DNA of 55,555 nt from a virus: IMG/VR virus record IMGVR_UViG_3300049489_001004, positions 1 to 55,555 of that record. One strand, 5' to 3'. Positions 37,403 through 46,636 of this stretch are shown here, in pieces. Position 1 is the first letter of the stretch. Each line of letters opens with the position of its first letter. The notes beneath the pieces are model-generated. The model was not told where the DNA came from and searched no databases. It saw only the letters and a list, made by a program, of their open reading frames with translations. A program made the translations under genes and the position numbers.

Positions 37403-38048
37403 GATCATGTTCCCTGCGGTTCTTCAATTCTTTACTGATCGTAGATCTACGCTGTCTTGCTGACGCCAAGTACTTTTTACGCTTGAGTTCAAGTTCCGGA
37501 TCCACCTCTTCGGCATTAAGCTCTGGGGACGGACAACTTCTAATCGCCTCTAGCACTCTTGCAAAGATAGTATCTTCGCTTAGAGAATCATTGTATCTGA
37601 AAGCAACTAAACTTATACCCTTTTCTGCACATAATTCTTCTTTTCTGATATCCCTACGCTGAGCTAAGATAAAATCAGCTTCTGTCGCGTGGAAAAAGGG
37701 GACCCACTCGTAATGTTGTCTACCATGATATTCGATCCCAATTTTATATGTTGGAATATATATATCCAAATATAATCTTTCACCCAGATGAAGTTCGTAT
37801 TCAATTTTTTCGTTGGGAAGAATTTTCTGGATTATTTGTACAATGGCGGCTTGGCCACGAGACATTTTTCTTTTTTTTGTTGTCACCCATTCAAGATTAT
37901 AACAGCGGAGTTTCTCGTTTAATTCTCTTAGCGATATATCCATCTCTTTTGCGATTTGAGCTTTCGTCATTCTGCTTGAGAAAAGATAATCCGCAATTAC
38001 ATATTTTTCGTGAAAAAAGTCTTTGTCCATTTTATTTCCGGTTGACAT
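37299..38048 (-). CDS. VSR/DUF559-like endonuclease (249 aa)
   Basis: Reads an HTH (RMTKAQIAKEMDISLRELNE) and then the nuclease core: YLDIYIPTYKIGIEYHGRQH (D...E), RRDIRKEELCAEKGISLVAF. It ends with a very basic tail (QRERRRKLRRDNYFD). This plan is that of free-standing VSR-like homing endonucleases. It sits between the helicase region and the glycosyltransferase cluster and overruns the next gene by about 100 bases, which suggests insertion. Confidence 0.75.
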   Translation of the reverse strand: MSTGNKMDKDFFHEKYVIADYLFSSRMTKAQIAKEMDISLRELNEKLRCYNLEWVTTKKRKMSRGQAAIVQIIQKILPNEKIEYELHLGERLYLDIYIPTYKIGIEYHGRQHYEWVPFFHATEADFILAQRRDIRKEELCAEKGISLVAFRYNDSLSEDTIFARVLEAIRSCPSPELNAEEVDPELELKRKKYLASARQRRSTISKELKNRREHDHEYQKQQKEFRKLQRERRRKLRRDNYFDISDDSE

Positions 38049-38797
38049 TAAATAATACGTTGCAACGTCTTTGGGTACGAGTCGTCTATCTCCTTATATT
38101 TCAGAGGGAATCTGTCAAATGGATCGATACCTTTTTGTATACGATTCATTATACTTTCATAGTTTTTAAATTCATCTTTGTCATACTCGGTATGCGCAAA
38201 TGATTCTATCTTGTATTTAATTTTTTCTTCTTCTCCAAAGAAAGAAAAGTGCCAACCACCGTTCGGAATTCTTGGTAGCTGTCGAGCTCTTAGTTCTTGA
38301 GCAGAGGATTGATCTAGGACCTTCTTGTAAGTAACGACTGGCCTAGCGCCTTGATTGCAATGTTGCGGCACCTGCCAATGATAATTCCAAAAAAATTGTG
38401 ACACCTCTAAGTGTACCGCTTCAAAATCTGGGTTGTCATAACGAAGAGATAGTAAGGTAGCTGGATTAGGTATCTCATCAGCGTCTGAGATGACTATCAT
38501 GTCGTCCGCAGAGGCGAGATTAAGCCCCGAAACAATCGAGTTTCGCTGAAAAATTTCTCTGTCCCAAGAGGACATTTCTTCGCTGGGGAATTTAGTTTTA
38601 ACCCTAATGATTTTTTTCTTGATGTATGGATCTATATCCAAATCATCAAAGAAAAGTGGTTTCGCTATTCCCGTAAAAGTTGACGTAGCTTCTACCACTA
38701 CGAAAAAATCTACTACAAATTGCAGTTCTTCAAAACGTAACTTAACTATTTCTTCTTCGTTAAAATAGGTGAAACAATCATAAATTCTCATAGACAT
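38048..38797 (-). CDS. Glycosyltransferase family 17-like (249 aa)
   Basis: MRIYDCFTYFNEEEIVKLRF and VVEATSTFTGIAKPL, followed by FQRNSIVSGL and MIVISDADEIPNP, match GT17 (beta-1,4-N-acetylglucosaminyltransferase-like) enzymes, with the DAD metal/sugar-nucleotide site. Start near 38797; ATG 38791 is also possible. First from the left of a cluster of sugar genes that runs to 46574. Confidence 0.8.
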   Translation of the reverse strand: MSMRIYDCFTYFNEEEIVKLRFEELQFVVDFFVVVEATSTFTGIAKPLFFDDLDIDPYIKKKIIRVKTKFPSEEMSSWDREIFQRNSIVSGLNLASADDMIVISDADEIPNPATLLSLRYDNPDFEAVHLEVSQFFWNYHWQVPQHCNQGARPVVTYKKVLDQSSAQELRARQLPRIPNGGWHFSFFGEEEKIKYKIESFAHTEYDKDEFKNYESIMNRIQKGIDPFDRFPLKYKEIDDSYPKTLQRII

Positions 38798-39257
38798 ATA
38801 CTTCGTCCGAACTAAACATAGAATAGCTTTGAATTTCTTTAACAAGGTCAGCTCGAAAAGTAAAAAACTCTTCCATAGAGGTCACCCAACTATCGGGATT
38901 AACTAGCATTACGAGACCATTATCTTTCATCAACCCCTTGATATCCGTAGCCATGTTACCGCGAACACCCATCGGGTGATCAAGTGTCTCATTTAAAGCA
39001 ATGAAAAAATCACAGGACCAGCCTCTATACATACATATCTGTATGTCGAGGTCTACAAAAGAATCAGTAAAATCCTGTTCGTCATCATTACCATAAATCA
39101 TCCAAAAGTTTAACCCGTGCTCTGAATGTCTGAATACCTCCAGGCACGATGGGTCTCCCCCATATATCACTGGAAATATGGGTTGCCCAAATACATCTCT
39201 AATTATATGAGCTAAGAAATTCCATTTTGTTTTGGTTTCAATAGGTTCTGCGGCCAT
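38778..39257 (-). CDS. Hypothetical protein of the sugar cluster (159 aa)
   Basis: Contains FFIALNETLDHPMGVRGNMAT and NGLVMLVNPDSWVTSM, an order of strands that recalls the C-terminal half of a class I methyltransferase. The SAM-binding motif is not visible. Overlaps both glycosyltransferase neighbours. Confidence 0.5.
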   Translation of the reverse strand: MAAEPIETKTKWNFLAHIIRDVFGQPIFPVIYGGDPSCLEVFRHSEHGLNFWMIYGNDDEQDFTDSFVDLDIQICMYRGWSCDFFIALNETLDHPMGVRGNMATDIKGLMKDNGLVMLVNPDSWVTSMEEFFTFRADLVKEIQSYSMFSSDEVYVYENL

Positions 39258-40297
39258 AGGTATCCAGTATACAGTTCTCCGGTCAATTCATGCCAACGAT
39301 CGATAGCTATTTGGCGATCACGTTCATACGCATAGGGGTTTTCTTGCCATGACCAATGAGTATATTCTGGACGTAACTCTCTATATATTAGATAGTTAGC
39401 CCCATCAACCGTGATTGTTTGATCCCATCTTAAATGATCATACCTTGCCCAAGCGTCAATGTCAGGCTGTGTCCAGCTATCTCTTTCGGTTAACTCATCT
39501 TGGGTTGGAATTTTTGGTTTCCCCGTAGGCGGAGGATTAAGCTCGATACCGTGCTGTAGTGCCCACCTACGATTAAACTCTTGGTCAGGTGGCCAATGTT
39601 GCATTAAATATAAAGGCTCTGTGCCATAATTCCAATGCTTTCCCCTGAAGTATGCTGTCCACTTATCTCTAAACTGAACGCATCCAAGGTGCTCTCTGGC
39701 TTTGGAAATTTCACTTCTTTCTCCACCTGGATCATTGTGCATTGCCGAGAGTTGCTTTATTCCTGCTAAACGATGGCCAGACAACCGAACCCGTAAAGCC
39801 ATATCGCATTCGTTCTGATGTAAAAGCTGTGGGTCGTAACCACCGATCTCATCATATAACTCTCTATTTATTCCCCAGCACATGCCAAGGGCCCAGGTAA
39901 GTTCAACATAATCACTGTGATCAATCTCAAGGCCACAAGTACCCGGAACAACCATCCCTATTTCTGGCCTATCCAGATAAGACTTCATGGTTTGATTCCA
40001 ACCGGGATGAACTATTAGACAGTCGTCATCGAGATGGATAAGTGTGTCATATTTACTAGACTCAAAACCTTGGTTTGTGCCAGTAGATAGACCCAAATTT
40101 TTTTCGTTGCGAACAATGGTTACTTTCGAATTATTTTTTAATCTATCTAAATATTGTATAGACAAATCATCTGTGCTGCCATTGTCCACCAAGATCACTT
40201 CGTAAGGTTCGGTAGCATAGGTAAAAATTGCATTCATCGTCTGCATGAGTGTATGCGGGCGATTCATTGAAAGAACACTTATGCTTGTACCTTCCAT
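39212..40297 (-). CDS. Glycosyltransferase family 2, GT-A fold (361 aa)
   Basis: SISVLSMNRPHTLMQTMNAI, VILVDNGSTDDLS, NLGLSTGTNQG and IHLDDDCLI are the classic GT2 motifs (the DDD is the metal-binding site). The C-terminal 130 residues are Trp/Tyr/Pro-rich and probably bind the acceptor. Coupled to the dehydratase gene by one base. Confidence 0.85.
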   Translation of the reverse strand: MEGTSISVLSMNRPHTLMQTMNAIFTYATEPYEVILVDNGSTDDLSIQYLDRLKNNSKVTIVRNEKNLGLSTGTNQGFESSKYDTLIHLDDDCLIVHPGWNQTMKSYLDRPEIGMVVPGTCGLEIDHSDYVELTWALGMCWGINRELYDEIGGYDPQLLHQNECDMALRVRLSGHRLAGIKQLSAMHNDPGGERSEISKAREHLGCVQFRDKWTAYFRGKHWNYGTEPLYLMQHWPPDQEFNRRWALQHGIELNPPPTGKPKIPTQDELTERDSWTQPDIDAWARYDHLRWDQTITVDGANYLIYRELRPEYTHWSWQENPYAYERDRQIAIDRWHELTGELYTGYLWPQNLLKPKQNGIS

Positions 40298-41223
40298 TAC
40301 AGATAATCCTTCAAGATAACCTTAAGTTCATCGTTAGATATCATGGGGGCATTACAAGAAGAATAACCTTCTTGGCTAGAGATTATTCCTGACTGAGGGT
40401 CATATAGAAAATAATCGTCATCCCGTATCGTACGTGACATCTCATCGTCCGAAAGTAGGAATTCATCATGTTTCTCTCCAGGACGTTCTCCAACTAATTC
40501 GACACTAGAATCTCCCTTCATTACCGAGGCAAGGTTCCCTAAGGTAACGCTTCGCATTGCCTTCGAAACAATTAATCCAGCGGGAAGAGAGAGTGTTTTG
40601 TAAATAAGATCAACAGCCTCTTCGAGAGTAAAAAAGAATCGAGTCATATCAGGATTCGTTATAGGGAGAGTCATATTAGCTTCCCTGCGTTCCTTCCAAA
40701 AGGGAATCACCGAACCTCTGGTTCCAATAACGTTACCATATCTAGCTACGTTAAACTGGGTTTTATGGTTTTCTCCCTGCCGACGATTACCGTCTAGCAT
40801 GATCTTTTCTAATAAAGCTTTCGTTAGCCCATACGTATTAACAGGCAGGCATGCTTTGTCTGTTGATATACCAACACATTTTTGAATTGAACCCTCTTGT
40901 AGGACTGCGTTAACAAGATTGATTGTGCCATCGACGTTAGTTGTGACATACTCAGTGGGTTGAAGCTCACTTATGTTGACATATTTTAACGATGCCCCGT
41001 GGACGATAATATCAATGTCGCGCACGGCATCTCTTACCGAATGATAATCCCTGATGTCCCCTAGGAGATATCTACAGTCAGGGAACAGTTTTTTCATGTC
41101 ATACTGCTTCTTTTCATCCCTACTATAAACCGTCACCAAGGCGCCATCGGCTAACATCCTACTGGTGAGCTCGTGACCTAAACTACCGGTGCCACCTGTA
41201 ATTAATACTCTTTGATCTTTCAT
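40297..41223 (-). CDS. NDP-sugar 4,6-dehydratase/epimerase, FlaA1/CapD-like (308 aa)
   Basis: Rossmann start VLITGGTGSLGHELTSRML, LLGDIRDYHSVRDAV, VHGASLKYVN, STDKACLPVNTYGLTKALLE (Y-x-x-x-K with K of the SDR active site) and RYGNVIGTRGSVIPFW. These match the UDP-GlcNAc-modifying PseB/CapD group. Makes a modified sugar nucleotide for the glycosyltransferases around it. Confidence 0.85.
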   Translation of the reverse strand: MKDQRVLITGGTGSLGHELTSRMLADGALVTVYSRDEKKQYDMKKLFPDCRYLLGDIRDYHSVRDAVRDIDIIVHGASLKYVNISELQPTEYVTTNVDGTINLVNAVLQEGSIQKCVGISTDKACLPVNTYGLTKALLEKIMLDGNRRQGENHKTQFNVARYGNVIGTRGSVIPFWKERREANMTLPITNPDMTRFFFTLEEAVDLIYKTLSLPAGLIVSKAMRSVTLGNLASVMKGDSSVELVGERPGEKHDEFLLSDDEMSRTIRDDDYFLYDPQSGIISSQEGYSSCNAPMISNDELKVILKDYL

Positions 41224-41226
41224 AGC

Positions 41227-41757
41227 TTAGCCCTTAATTCCTGTCACTCGTAACCATCCACATTCGTCACCACGTTTTACCTCTGTGACAGTTAATCCCG
41301 CAAGCTCAAAATAATGAGGCAGCGTTAAGTGTGTCAAACCTGCGTAGTGAACATCGTACTTATTTAGTTGTTCTGCAAAAAAGATCTGTTGCATTGCCAG
41401 GTGATGCTCTAAAGTTTCAGTAGCCAGAATTTGCTGTGCTGCCAAAATAAAGTCCGGAGCTTCAACAACTAACTTTCCATTTTTCTTTAAAAGTCTTGCC
41501 CATTCTTCGATTACATCTCCAGTTTCTCTCCACGGGAAATGCTCGATAGCCTCAGTACTAAATACTAGATCAGCATACTCGTCGGGAAGAGGAATATTCC
41601 TAGCGTCCGAGACTATGTCTACTGGATGCAGGTATTCATCGTTCTCAAGCAGTGGCGTTGGGTCTATATCAATATGTATCCACGTGTCGTCATACCATGT
41701 TCTTGTTCCAATTACAATTTTAACGCCATCACTTGTTGGTAGTGGATGAGTTCTCAT
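41227..41757 (-). CDS. SAM-dependent methyltransferase (176 aa)
   Basis: Reads HIDIDPTPLL, DARNIPLPDEYADLVFSTEA and LLKKNGKLVVEAPD, the motif II-IV pattern of Methyltransf_11 proteins. Motif I is short (VIGTRTWYDDTW). Probably methylates a sugar made by this cluster. Overlaps the next gene by 4 bases. Confidence 0.75.
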   Translation of the reverse strand: MRTHPLPTSDGVKIVIGTRTWYDDTWIHIDIDPTPLLENDEYLHPVDIVSDARNIPLPDEYADLVFSTEAIEHFPWRETGDVIEEWARLLKKNGKLVVEAPDFILAAQQILATETLEHHLAMQQIFFAEQLNKYDVHYAGLTHLTLPHYFELAGLTVTEVKRGDECGWLRVTGIKG

Positions 41758-42464
41758 GATTCACTCCACTCTTCAAGAGATACTTTATCCGATGTGTCGA
41801 TTATCGAGTTAATGTGTGAGCTAGCATGGTACGCACCATTGTCGATAGATACGTAACGATCATATTTTGCTTGCTTGTCTTCATCTTTAATATATGAAAG
41901 ATGCTTTATCTTTAATCCAGATTCTCTCATGTAACGACTTGGGAAATGCCGCATAATCCAATCTACATAGATGGGTTCGGAACCAGGAGCTAATTTTCTT
42001 TCTTTAAATTTCCCATCCGGCATCCATCTAAATAATCTAGTGGACCCATGGGGTCGCCAACCACCATCTGTACGATAATGAGTTTCGTTCCACATGTGAT
42101 AGAAGTCAATATTTGCGATGTCATGATCTTCATTCACTATTATATCTCTTAACGAGTAAGTGGTTTCGTAAAGCAGCTCATCCGCATCTATAGCTAATAC
42201 CCAATCATGTGGAGTTGGGCTGATTGAGTCACATAAAAAATCCCAGCTTCTTTGTCTAAGGGCACCTTCATCAGTTGAAAACAATGGCGCAGAAAGAACC
42301 TGAATATTCTTCGTATATTTAGATGCTAATTCAACAGTATTATCTGTCGAGGCATCATCAGTGAAGATGATTTCGTCTACTTGATGAGAGAGCCTCTCTA
42401 AGACTTGAGGTAAGTAGCTAAATTCTTCATTTCTGGCTACCATATTTGCAATTAATCTGCCCAT
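41754..42464 (-). CDS. Glycosyltransferase family 2 (236 aa)
   Basis: IANMVARNEEFSYLPQVLER, DEIIFTDDASTDNTVEL and VLAIDADELLYE form a GT2/WaaE-like GT-A domain. First gene of the left half of the sugar cluster. The strong terminator at 42481 closes the gene before it. Confidence 0.8.
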   Translation of the reverse strand: MGRLIANMVARNEEFSYLPQVLERLSHQVDEIIFTDDASTDNTVELASKYTKNIQVLSAPLFSTDEGALRQRSWDFLCDSISPTPHDWVLAIDADELLYETTYSLRDIIVNEDHDIANIDFYHMWNETHYRTDGGWRPHGSTRLFRWMPDGKFKERKLAPGSEPIYVDWIMRHFPSRYMRESGLKIKHLSYIKDEDKQAKYDRYVSIDNGAYHASSHINSIIDTSDKVSLEEWSES

Positions 42465-42474
42465 TTTTCTCCAA

Positions 42475-42520
42475 ACGAAAAAGAGGGGGTAAGACCTAAC
42501 TAAAGACCTTACCCCCTCTT
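42475..42520 (-). terminator. Rho-independent terminator, minus strand
   Basis: A perfect 13 bp GC-rich stem (42508-42520 with 42481-42493) is followed on the minus strand by CTCTTTTTCG. It ends transcription of the small gene at 42532. Confidence 0.9.
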
Positions 42521-42531
42521 AATGCTGATTA

Positions 42532-42753
42532 TCAGTTACTTGTAGTATTAAGTGACTCGGCTAACGAGCGGGCCTCATCGGCATAAACTCGCTCTGCACT
42601 TGTGGAGCGACCAAGAACTTCTGCCCCAGGTACGCTCTGAGAAGTGCGATTCCGTGACATGGCAATCCGCATTGCGTCAGCCTTGTTCTTGGCACGAACC
42701 GAAGAGATAGTTACTACCTCAAAAAACTTGCTTTTGTTATTACTTGTAGTCAT
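42532..42753 (-). CDS. Small basic protein (73 aa)
   Basis: FFEVVTISSVRAKNKADAMRI then Arg/Ser-rich; a strand followed by a helix. Wobble positions are GC-richer than neighbours, and it has its own strong terminator, which suggests high, independent expression (for example a DNA-binding or decoration protein). Not recognised. Confidence 0.6.
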   Translation of the reverse strand: MTTSNNKSKFFEVVTISSVRAKNKADAMRIAMSRNRTSQSVPGAEVLGRSTSAERVYADEARSLAESLNTTSN

Positions 42754-42801
42754 TTTTTAATCTTTCTGTGTTTTGTTTTTTCCCAGTATTTCTGAGATCT
42801 A

Positions 42802-43452
42802 TTATACCAAGTTACTTGGCGTATTCCTACTCAAAACTTTTCGAATGGCTTCTTCGTAGTCGTCTTGAGTTCTTGTCATCGCAGCAACCAAATCGTACCA
42901 ACCCATCACCCGTGGGAATGAAATGCTATTACGATTCCATGGTCTATCAAATACATAACCATAAGCGCCAGCGATTAAAAGTGCCTCAACATTACTTAGG
43001 TTATCATCAATTAAGATGTCCAGTCCATGTCGAGTTTTATCGTTGTCAATAATTAGCTCATCAAACGCAACGTTATTATCGACAAGCCAATTGCGAGTAT
43101 TGTTCTCAATAATCTTCATGTGGTCAGGATTGTTAGATAGATATCTAGCTGTGATAATAACAATCTCGAAGCCCATTTCCTTCAGCTTCAAGATCGATTC
43201 TCTTGCGTTGGGATATATTTCACCGTGACGGAACACCTTACTGTGAATGGCCGCTAAGCCAAGATTTGTAAAATATTCTTCGTCTGTCATACCCCAGTCT
43301 CTGTAAAACTCCCAAGAGGTAGGTTCCGAAAGGCTGTCGATATCAACGCCGATTTTTTCTGAATAGTATGCGCGGAATTCATCTACGAAGTTATAGATGA
43401 CTCCATCGAGATCGATACCTAAACGAATTTTTTTCTTCTGTGTGTTTGTCAT
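42802..43452 (-). CDS. HAD-family 5'(3')-deoxyribonucleotidase-like (216 aa)
   Basis: LGIDLDGVIYNFVDEF (D-x-D), IVIITARY and HGLDILIDDNLSNVEAL are the HAD motifs I, II and IV, in the variant seen in phage and bacterial 5'-nucleotidases. Start ATG 43452; a TTG at 43461 is possible. It would dephosphorylate nucleoside monophosphates, helping to steer dNTP pools. Confidence 0.75.
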   Translation of the reverse strand: MTNTQKKKIRLGIDLDGVIYNFVDEFRAYYSEKIGVDIDSLSEPTSWEFYRDWGMTDEEYFTNLGLAAIHSKVFRHGEIYPNARESILKLKEMGFEIVIITARYLSNNPDHMKIIENNTRNWLVDNNVAFDELIIDNDKTRHGLDILIDDNLSNVEALLIAGAYGYVFDRPWNRNSISFPRVMGWYDLVAAMTRTQDDYEEAIRKVLSRNTPSNLV

Positions 43453-43493
43453 GTTTCGCAATCTATCTGTTCTGATTTATTTTCGCAACCTGG

Positions 43494-43766
43494 TTATGAA
43501 ATTTTTTTCAAAATTTCCCAAGGGAAGGTATTTTCCTCCAGGGTCACTTTTTCTTCAAGTTCAATTTCGCTAGTCAAACCATCTTCGTCCATCTTCGGGC
43601 CTGATAACAATAGAGATTCTCCGCCCTCGATCTCTTGAACGAGCGAAATAGCCTTGTCTAATACATGATTGTCATCAAGCCACTTATCTACAATCGCTCT
43701 GTCGTGGGCATTTAGGGCGACGTAATCACCAATGCCAAAATATTTACCAAAATAATTAGTTTCCAT
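43494..43766 (-). CDS. Hypothetical protein (90 aa)
   Basis: Start at 43766 (METNYFGKYFGIGDYVALNA). Acidic, with DHDR-like 'NAHDRAIVDKWLDDN' and EIEGGESLL segments. Overlaps the preceding gene by 11 bases. Unknown function. Confidence 0.55.
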   Translation of the reverse strand: METNYFGKYFGIGDYVALNAHDRAIVDKWLDDNHVLDKAISLVQEIEGGESLLLSGPKMDEDGLTSEIELEEKVTLEENTFPWEILKKIS

Positions 43767-44253
43767 TTTCTTCTTTTTCCTTCTTCTGGACCGGCCAGAA
43801 ATATTCGTATGGAGCGGGGTCGCTCCAACTGTTTCCAACATACCAGTTTAGCACCGTATCGGTCTCTGGCCAATTAAATTGAGAATACCAATCATATTTT
43901 TTTGAAAGCAAGCTCATCCTATGGGAGGAATGAACTCTTTCATCCCCTAACCATGGTGGATGTATAACATCCGACGCTTTATGAGCGACTAAAATATCGC
44001 TAAACTCATTCATTAATTTCGTTTTAAAGCCTCTTTCTATCCACTCGCGACACATCTGCCAGCCGTAGATAATCAGCGAGACCTCGTAACCTGCCCACAT
44101 TATGGTAGCCGGATGATTTTTCCAGCCCTTTGCCTGTGGGTTAGTCAAAGCATTGTATATCTGCTTAACCTCTACTGTCTGTTTGTTAAGCCTTAGGTTA
44201 TCTAAAGATGAAGCCGACTTAATGTAATCTTGGTAAGGTAAAAATGTCTGCAC
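43756..44253 (-). CDS. MSMEG_6728-like protein, pyrimidine-dimer glycosylase relative (165 aa)
   Basis: MQTFLPYQDYIKSASSLDNL, then LNKQTVEVKQIYNAL, GWKNHPATIMWAGYEVSLI and HSSHRMSLLSKKY match the actinobacterial MSMEG_6728 family, related in fold to T4 endonuclease V. The family is assumed to act on DNA damage; proof is lacking. The host range of the family supports an actinobacterial phage. Confidence 0.75.
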   Translation of the reverse strand: MQTFLPYQDYIKSASSLDNLRLNKQTVEVKQIYNALTNPQAKGWKNHPATIMWAGYEVSLIIYGWQMCREWIERGFKTKLMNEFSDILVAHKASDVIHPPWLGDERVHSSHRMSLLSKKYDWYSQFNWPETDTVLNWYVGNSWSDPAPYEYFWPVQKKEKEENGN

Positions 44254-44269
44254 CTAGGGGGGGGTCTTT

Positions 44270-45067
44270 CTATTTGATTTCGTGATGGACGCCCAGTCTA
44301 TCGGCTGTCATCCTATATAAGCGTCTAGATTCATGAAAATGTCCTGTGTTATCACCCGGAGAATTCGAAGCATGCCAACTATGACCAGCGGTAGGAATCG
44401 TTCCGTCGTAATACACTTTCCAGCCTAAGTGATCGGCAAAAATGCTTGTCCATGTTTCTTCAAAATACATGAAGGTCGGCAGCATTGCGCCAGTAACTCG
44501 CGGGAAGAGGTGCCTATAGTGAGGGTGATATGTCATCTCATCCCAGACCGTTCTTCTCACGTAATATATAGAGCCCGAAACGGTCCAACACTGATTGCGT
44601 GTTTTAAATAGTTTATCTTCTGGATCCGGATGCGACCATCCACGGTGAATGGGATCAGATTCTCTATCCCAAAAAATACCCGCGTGACGAATAGCCCCAC
44701 GTTCATCTAGCTGCTTGGGGCCCATTATGCCCTGAGTAGGGTCGTCAAAAGTTTGCTGTGCGGCATAAACGTGAGCCGTATCGAACCATGTGTCAGCATT
44801 GACTGCGCAAAATATATCACTATCACACACCGTCGAGATATTATTGATAGCTTCGGAATAGCCGACATTAGGATTAAAGAAAACAGATTCTATATTATAG
44901 TTATCTCTATTTTTTTTCAGCCATTCTCTAGATCCGTCTTGGGAATCATTATCAGCGATATAAAGCTTCCATATCTTTTCGTCGCTGAGATCAGAATGAA
45001 GTGTATCTAGCAACCTTTTTAATTTATCTAATGTGTTATAATTAACTACGGCTAGGTCTACTGTCAT
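44270..45067 (-). CDS. Glycosyltransferase family 2 (265 aa)
   Basis: DLAVVNYNTLDKLKRLLDTL, LYIADNDSQDGSREWL, NPNVGYSEAINN and FCAVNADTWF are the GT2 motifs, with NAD replacing DxD. C-terminal HSWHASNSPGDNTGHFHESR is His-rich. Third GT2 enzyme of the cluster. Confidence 0.8.
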   Translation of the reverse strand: MTVDLAVVNYNTLDKLKRLLDTLHSDLSDEKIWKLYIADNDSQDGSREWLKKNRDNYNIESVFFNPNVGYSEAINNISTVCDSDIFCAVNADTWFDTAHVYAAQQTFDDPTQGIMGPKQLDERGAIRHAGIFWDRESDPIHRGWSHPDPEDKLFKTRNQCWTVSGSIYYVRRTVWDEMTYHPHYRHLFPRVTGAMLPTFMYFEETWTSIFADHLGWKVYYDGTIPTAGHSWHASNSPGDNTGHFHESRRLYRMTADRLGVHHEIK

Positions 45068-45113
45068 GTTTCCTTCACGGGTTATAGCTCATCGCGCTTT
45101 ATAAGGGCAATCA

Positions 45114-46574
45114 TCAGTTGATGACTATGTTTCCAGCATCGTAATAACCAGAGATAGGATCACGACCTGTTTGAGCCAGTTGAATCATCTGGCCAAGTCT
45201 GTTATCAAATACGCCTACCGACATAACGTATGTTCCTGACTCTAAATTTAGTGGAATTTCTATATCAAACTCCTCAGAAATCACAGGCGGCGAAAGATCA
45301 ACGTCATCGTTTGGCAGCCAAGACAAAGTATCGCTATAAATAGTCTTAATTGACCTAACAACAGATCCTTTCCTAAGCGCTACGGCCAAACAAAAGAGCT
45401 GTCCTTGTCTTGGGTAGGGCGGAGCGTAACCACGATTAACTAAATCGATTTGCATGGGGATCAGGTCGCCTCTACTTGCGCTCAAGGCCGAAACAACCTT
45501 TGTAATGGCAAGGCGATAACCAGCTCTAAGCATCATCTTATTTAATTCCGTTGAATTCCGAGCAATGGTCCAATTATCGTGAACCCCAGAACCGTGAGAA
45601 TCTTTCAGCGTTTTGTTTTGGTTATTCCAGTTTGAGTTATTGTTCGTTGCCTGCTCAAACCAGACAGGAGCTGTCTTCCAGCGCTTGACTATATTCCCGC
45701 CAATATAATCCCACGCCATAGCTCCGGCAGGAAACTCTCCGCCCAATGAGGTAATGCTGTCTGCATCCCAACACTTAGGTCCAGAAACATAGACACCAAG
45801 GTTGTCCCTACGATGCCCAACATCTGGGAAGTTCTTAGCAACCCAAGCGGTATGGTGTCGGATTCCTCCATGAGGCATGATCAACTGAGTGGATTTCCAC
45901 CCTGGAAAAGAATAAGACACTGTCTGCGTGCCGACATTATTAAGTTTATTGCGTCGATGATCTGAACGTGTCCCCCCTGTCCACAACTCTGTCAAGAACC
46001 GGCGAGCGTGCCCTTGAATATTTGATCCAGGGGTACTTGGCGTGTTAAGAAAATGGTGGTTTCTGAGATATGTCCACTCGCCAAAATCACCATAGCCACT
46101 AATGTCTACATAAGCAATCCTGGGGTCTCCGTCATACTTAATTCGTAGGGCTTCAACGAATTTAGCCCAATAGGTTTGATAGGTTACGTTTTCGTAGTTC
46201 GGTTCGATTCCAGCTCGGTAATTCTTCCCGCTCGATGATTTACCTCCGACCGCTCCTGCGTCCAAATTAAGAACCCAGGGTGGAATTTGATGCCCTCCGA
46301 AGGACTCTCCTCGCATTGACATTACACGAAAAGAGCCAAGTTTTTTGTCGCCAGCGCACCATGAAAGAAATGCGTTGATTTTGGTCCAATCGTATACGTT
46401 GTCAGCTGGATTGAGATGCTTCCAAAAGAACTCTCCTACAGCTCTCCGATATGGAGTAGATTCAGGAGGGGTATCAAGTCGGTCAGAGTTTTCTTCTTGC
46501 CATCCGATCCCAGGGTTTGAGAAGTATGTGGTCTCGTCTTCCGTAGGGAAAAACGTTGAGGGAACGTATGTCAT
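45114..46574 (-). CDS. DUF4832-type glycoside hydrolase-like protein (486 aa)
   Basis: FSNPGIGWQEE, WKHLNPADNVYDWTKINAFL and IAYVDISGYGDFGEWTYL (a catalytic-like Glu) indicate a TIM barrel of the DUF4874/GH42-like kind. From about residue 360 DUF4832 follows (GYRLAITKVVSALSASRGDL, VNRGYAPPYPR). Probably cleaves or binds host surface glycan; no signal peptide, so perhaps a virion part. It sits next to the glycosyltransferases. Confidence 0.75.
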   Translation of the reverse strand: MTYVPSTFFPTEDETTYFSNPGIGWQEENSDRLDTPPESTPYRRAVGEFFWKHLNPADNVYDWTKINAFLSWCAGDKKLGSFRVMSMRGESFGGHQIPPWVLNLDAGAVGGKSSSGKNYRAGIEPNYENVTYQTYWAKFVEALRIKYDGDPRIAYVDISGYGDFGEWTYLRNHHFLNTPSTPGSNIQGHARRFLTELWTGGTRSDHRRNKLNNVGTQTVSYSFPGWKSTQLIMPHGGIRHHTAWVAKNFPDVGHRRDNLGVYVSGPKCWDADSITSLGGEFPAGAMAWDYIGGNIVKRWKTAPVWFEQATNNNSNWNNQNKTLKDSHGSGVHDNWTIARNSTELNKMMLRAGYRLAITKVVSALSASRGDLIPMQIDLVNRGYAPPYPRQGQLFCLAVALRKGSVVRSIKTIYSDTLSWLPNDDVDLSPPVISEEFDIEIPLNLESGTYVMSVGVFDNRLGQMIQLAQTGRDPISGYYDAGNIVIN

Positions 46575-46636
46575 ATGAATACCTTTTTTCTTTTGATTAT
46601 CGTTTAGTTGATCCCGATGATTATATAGAATAAAGT

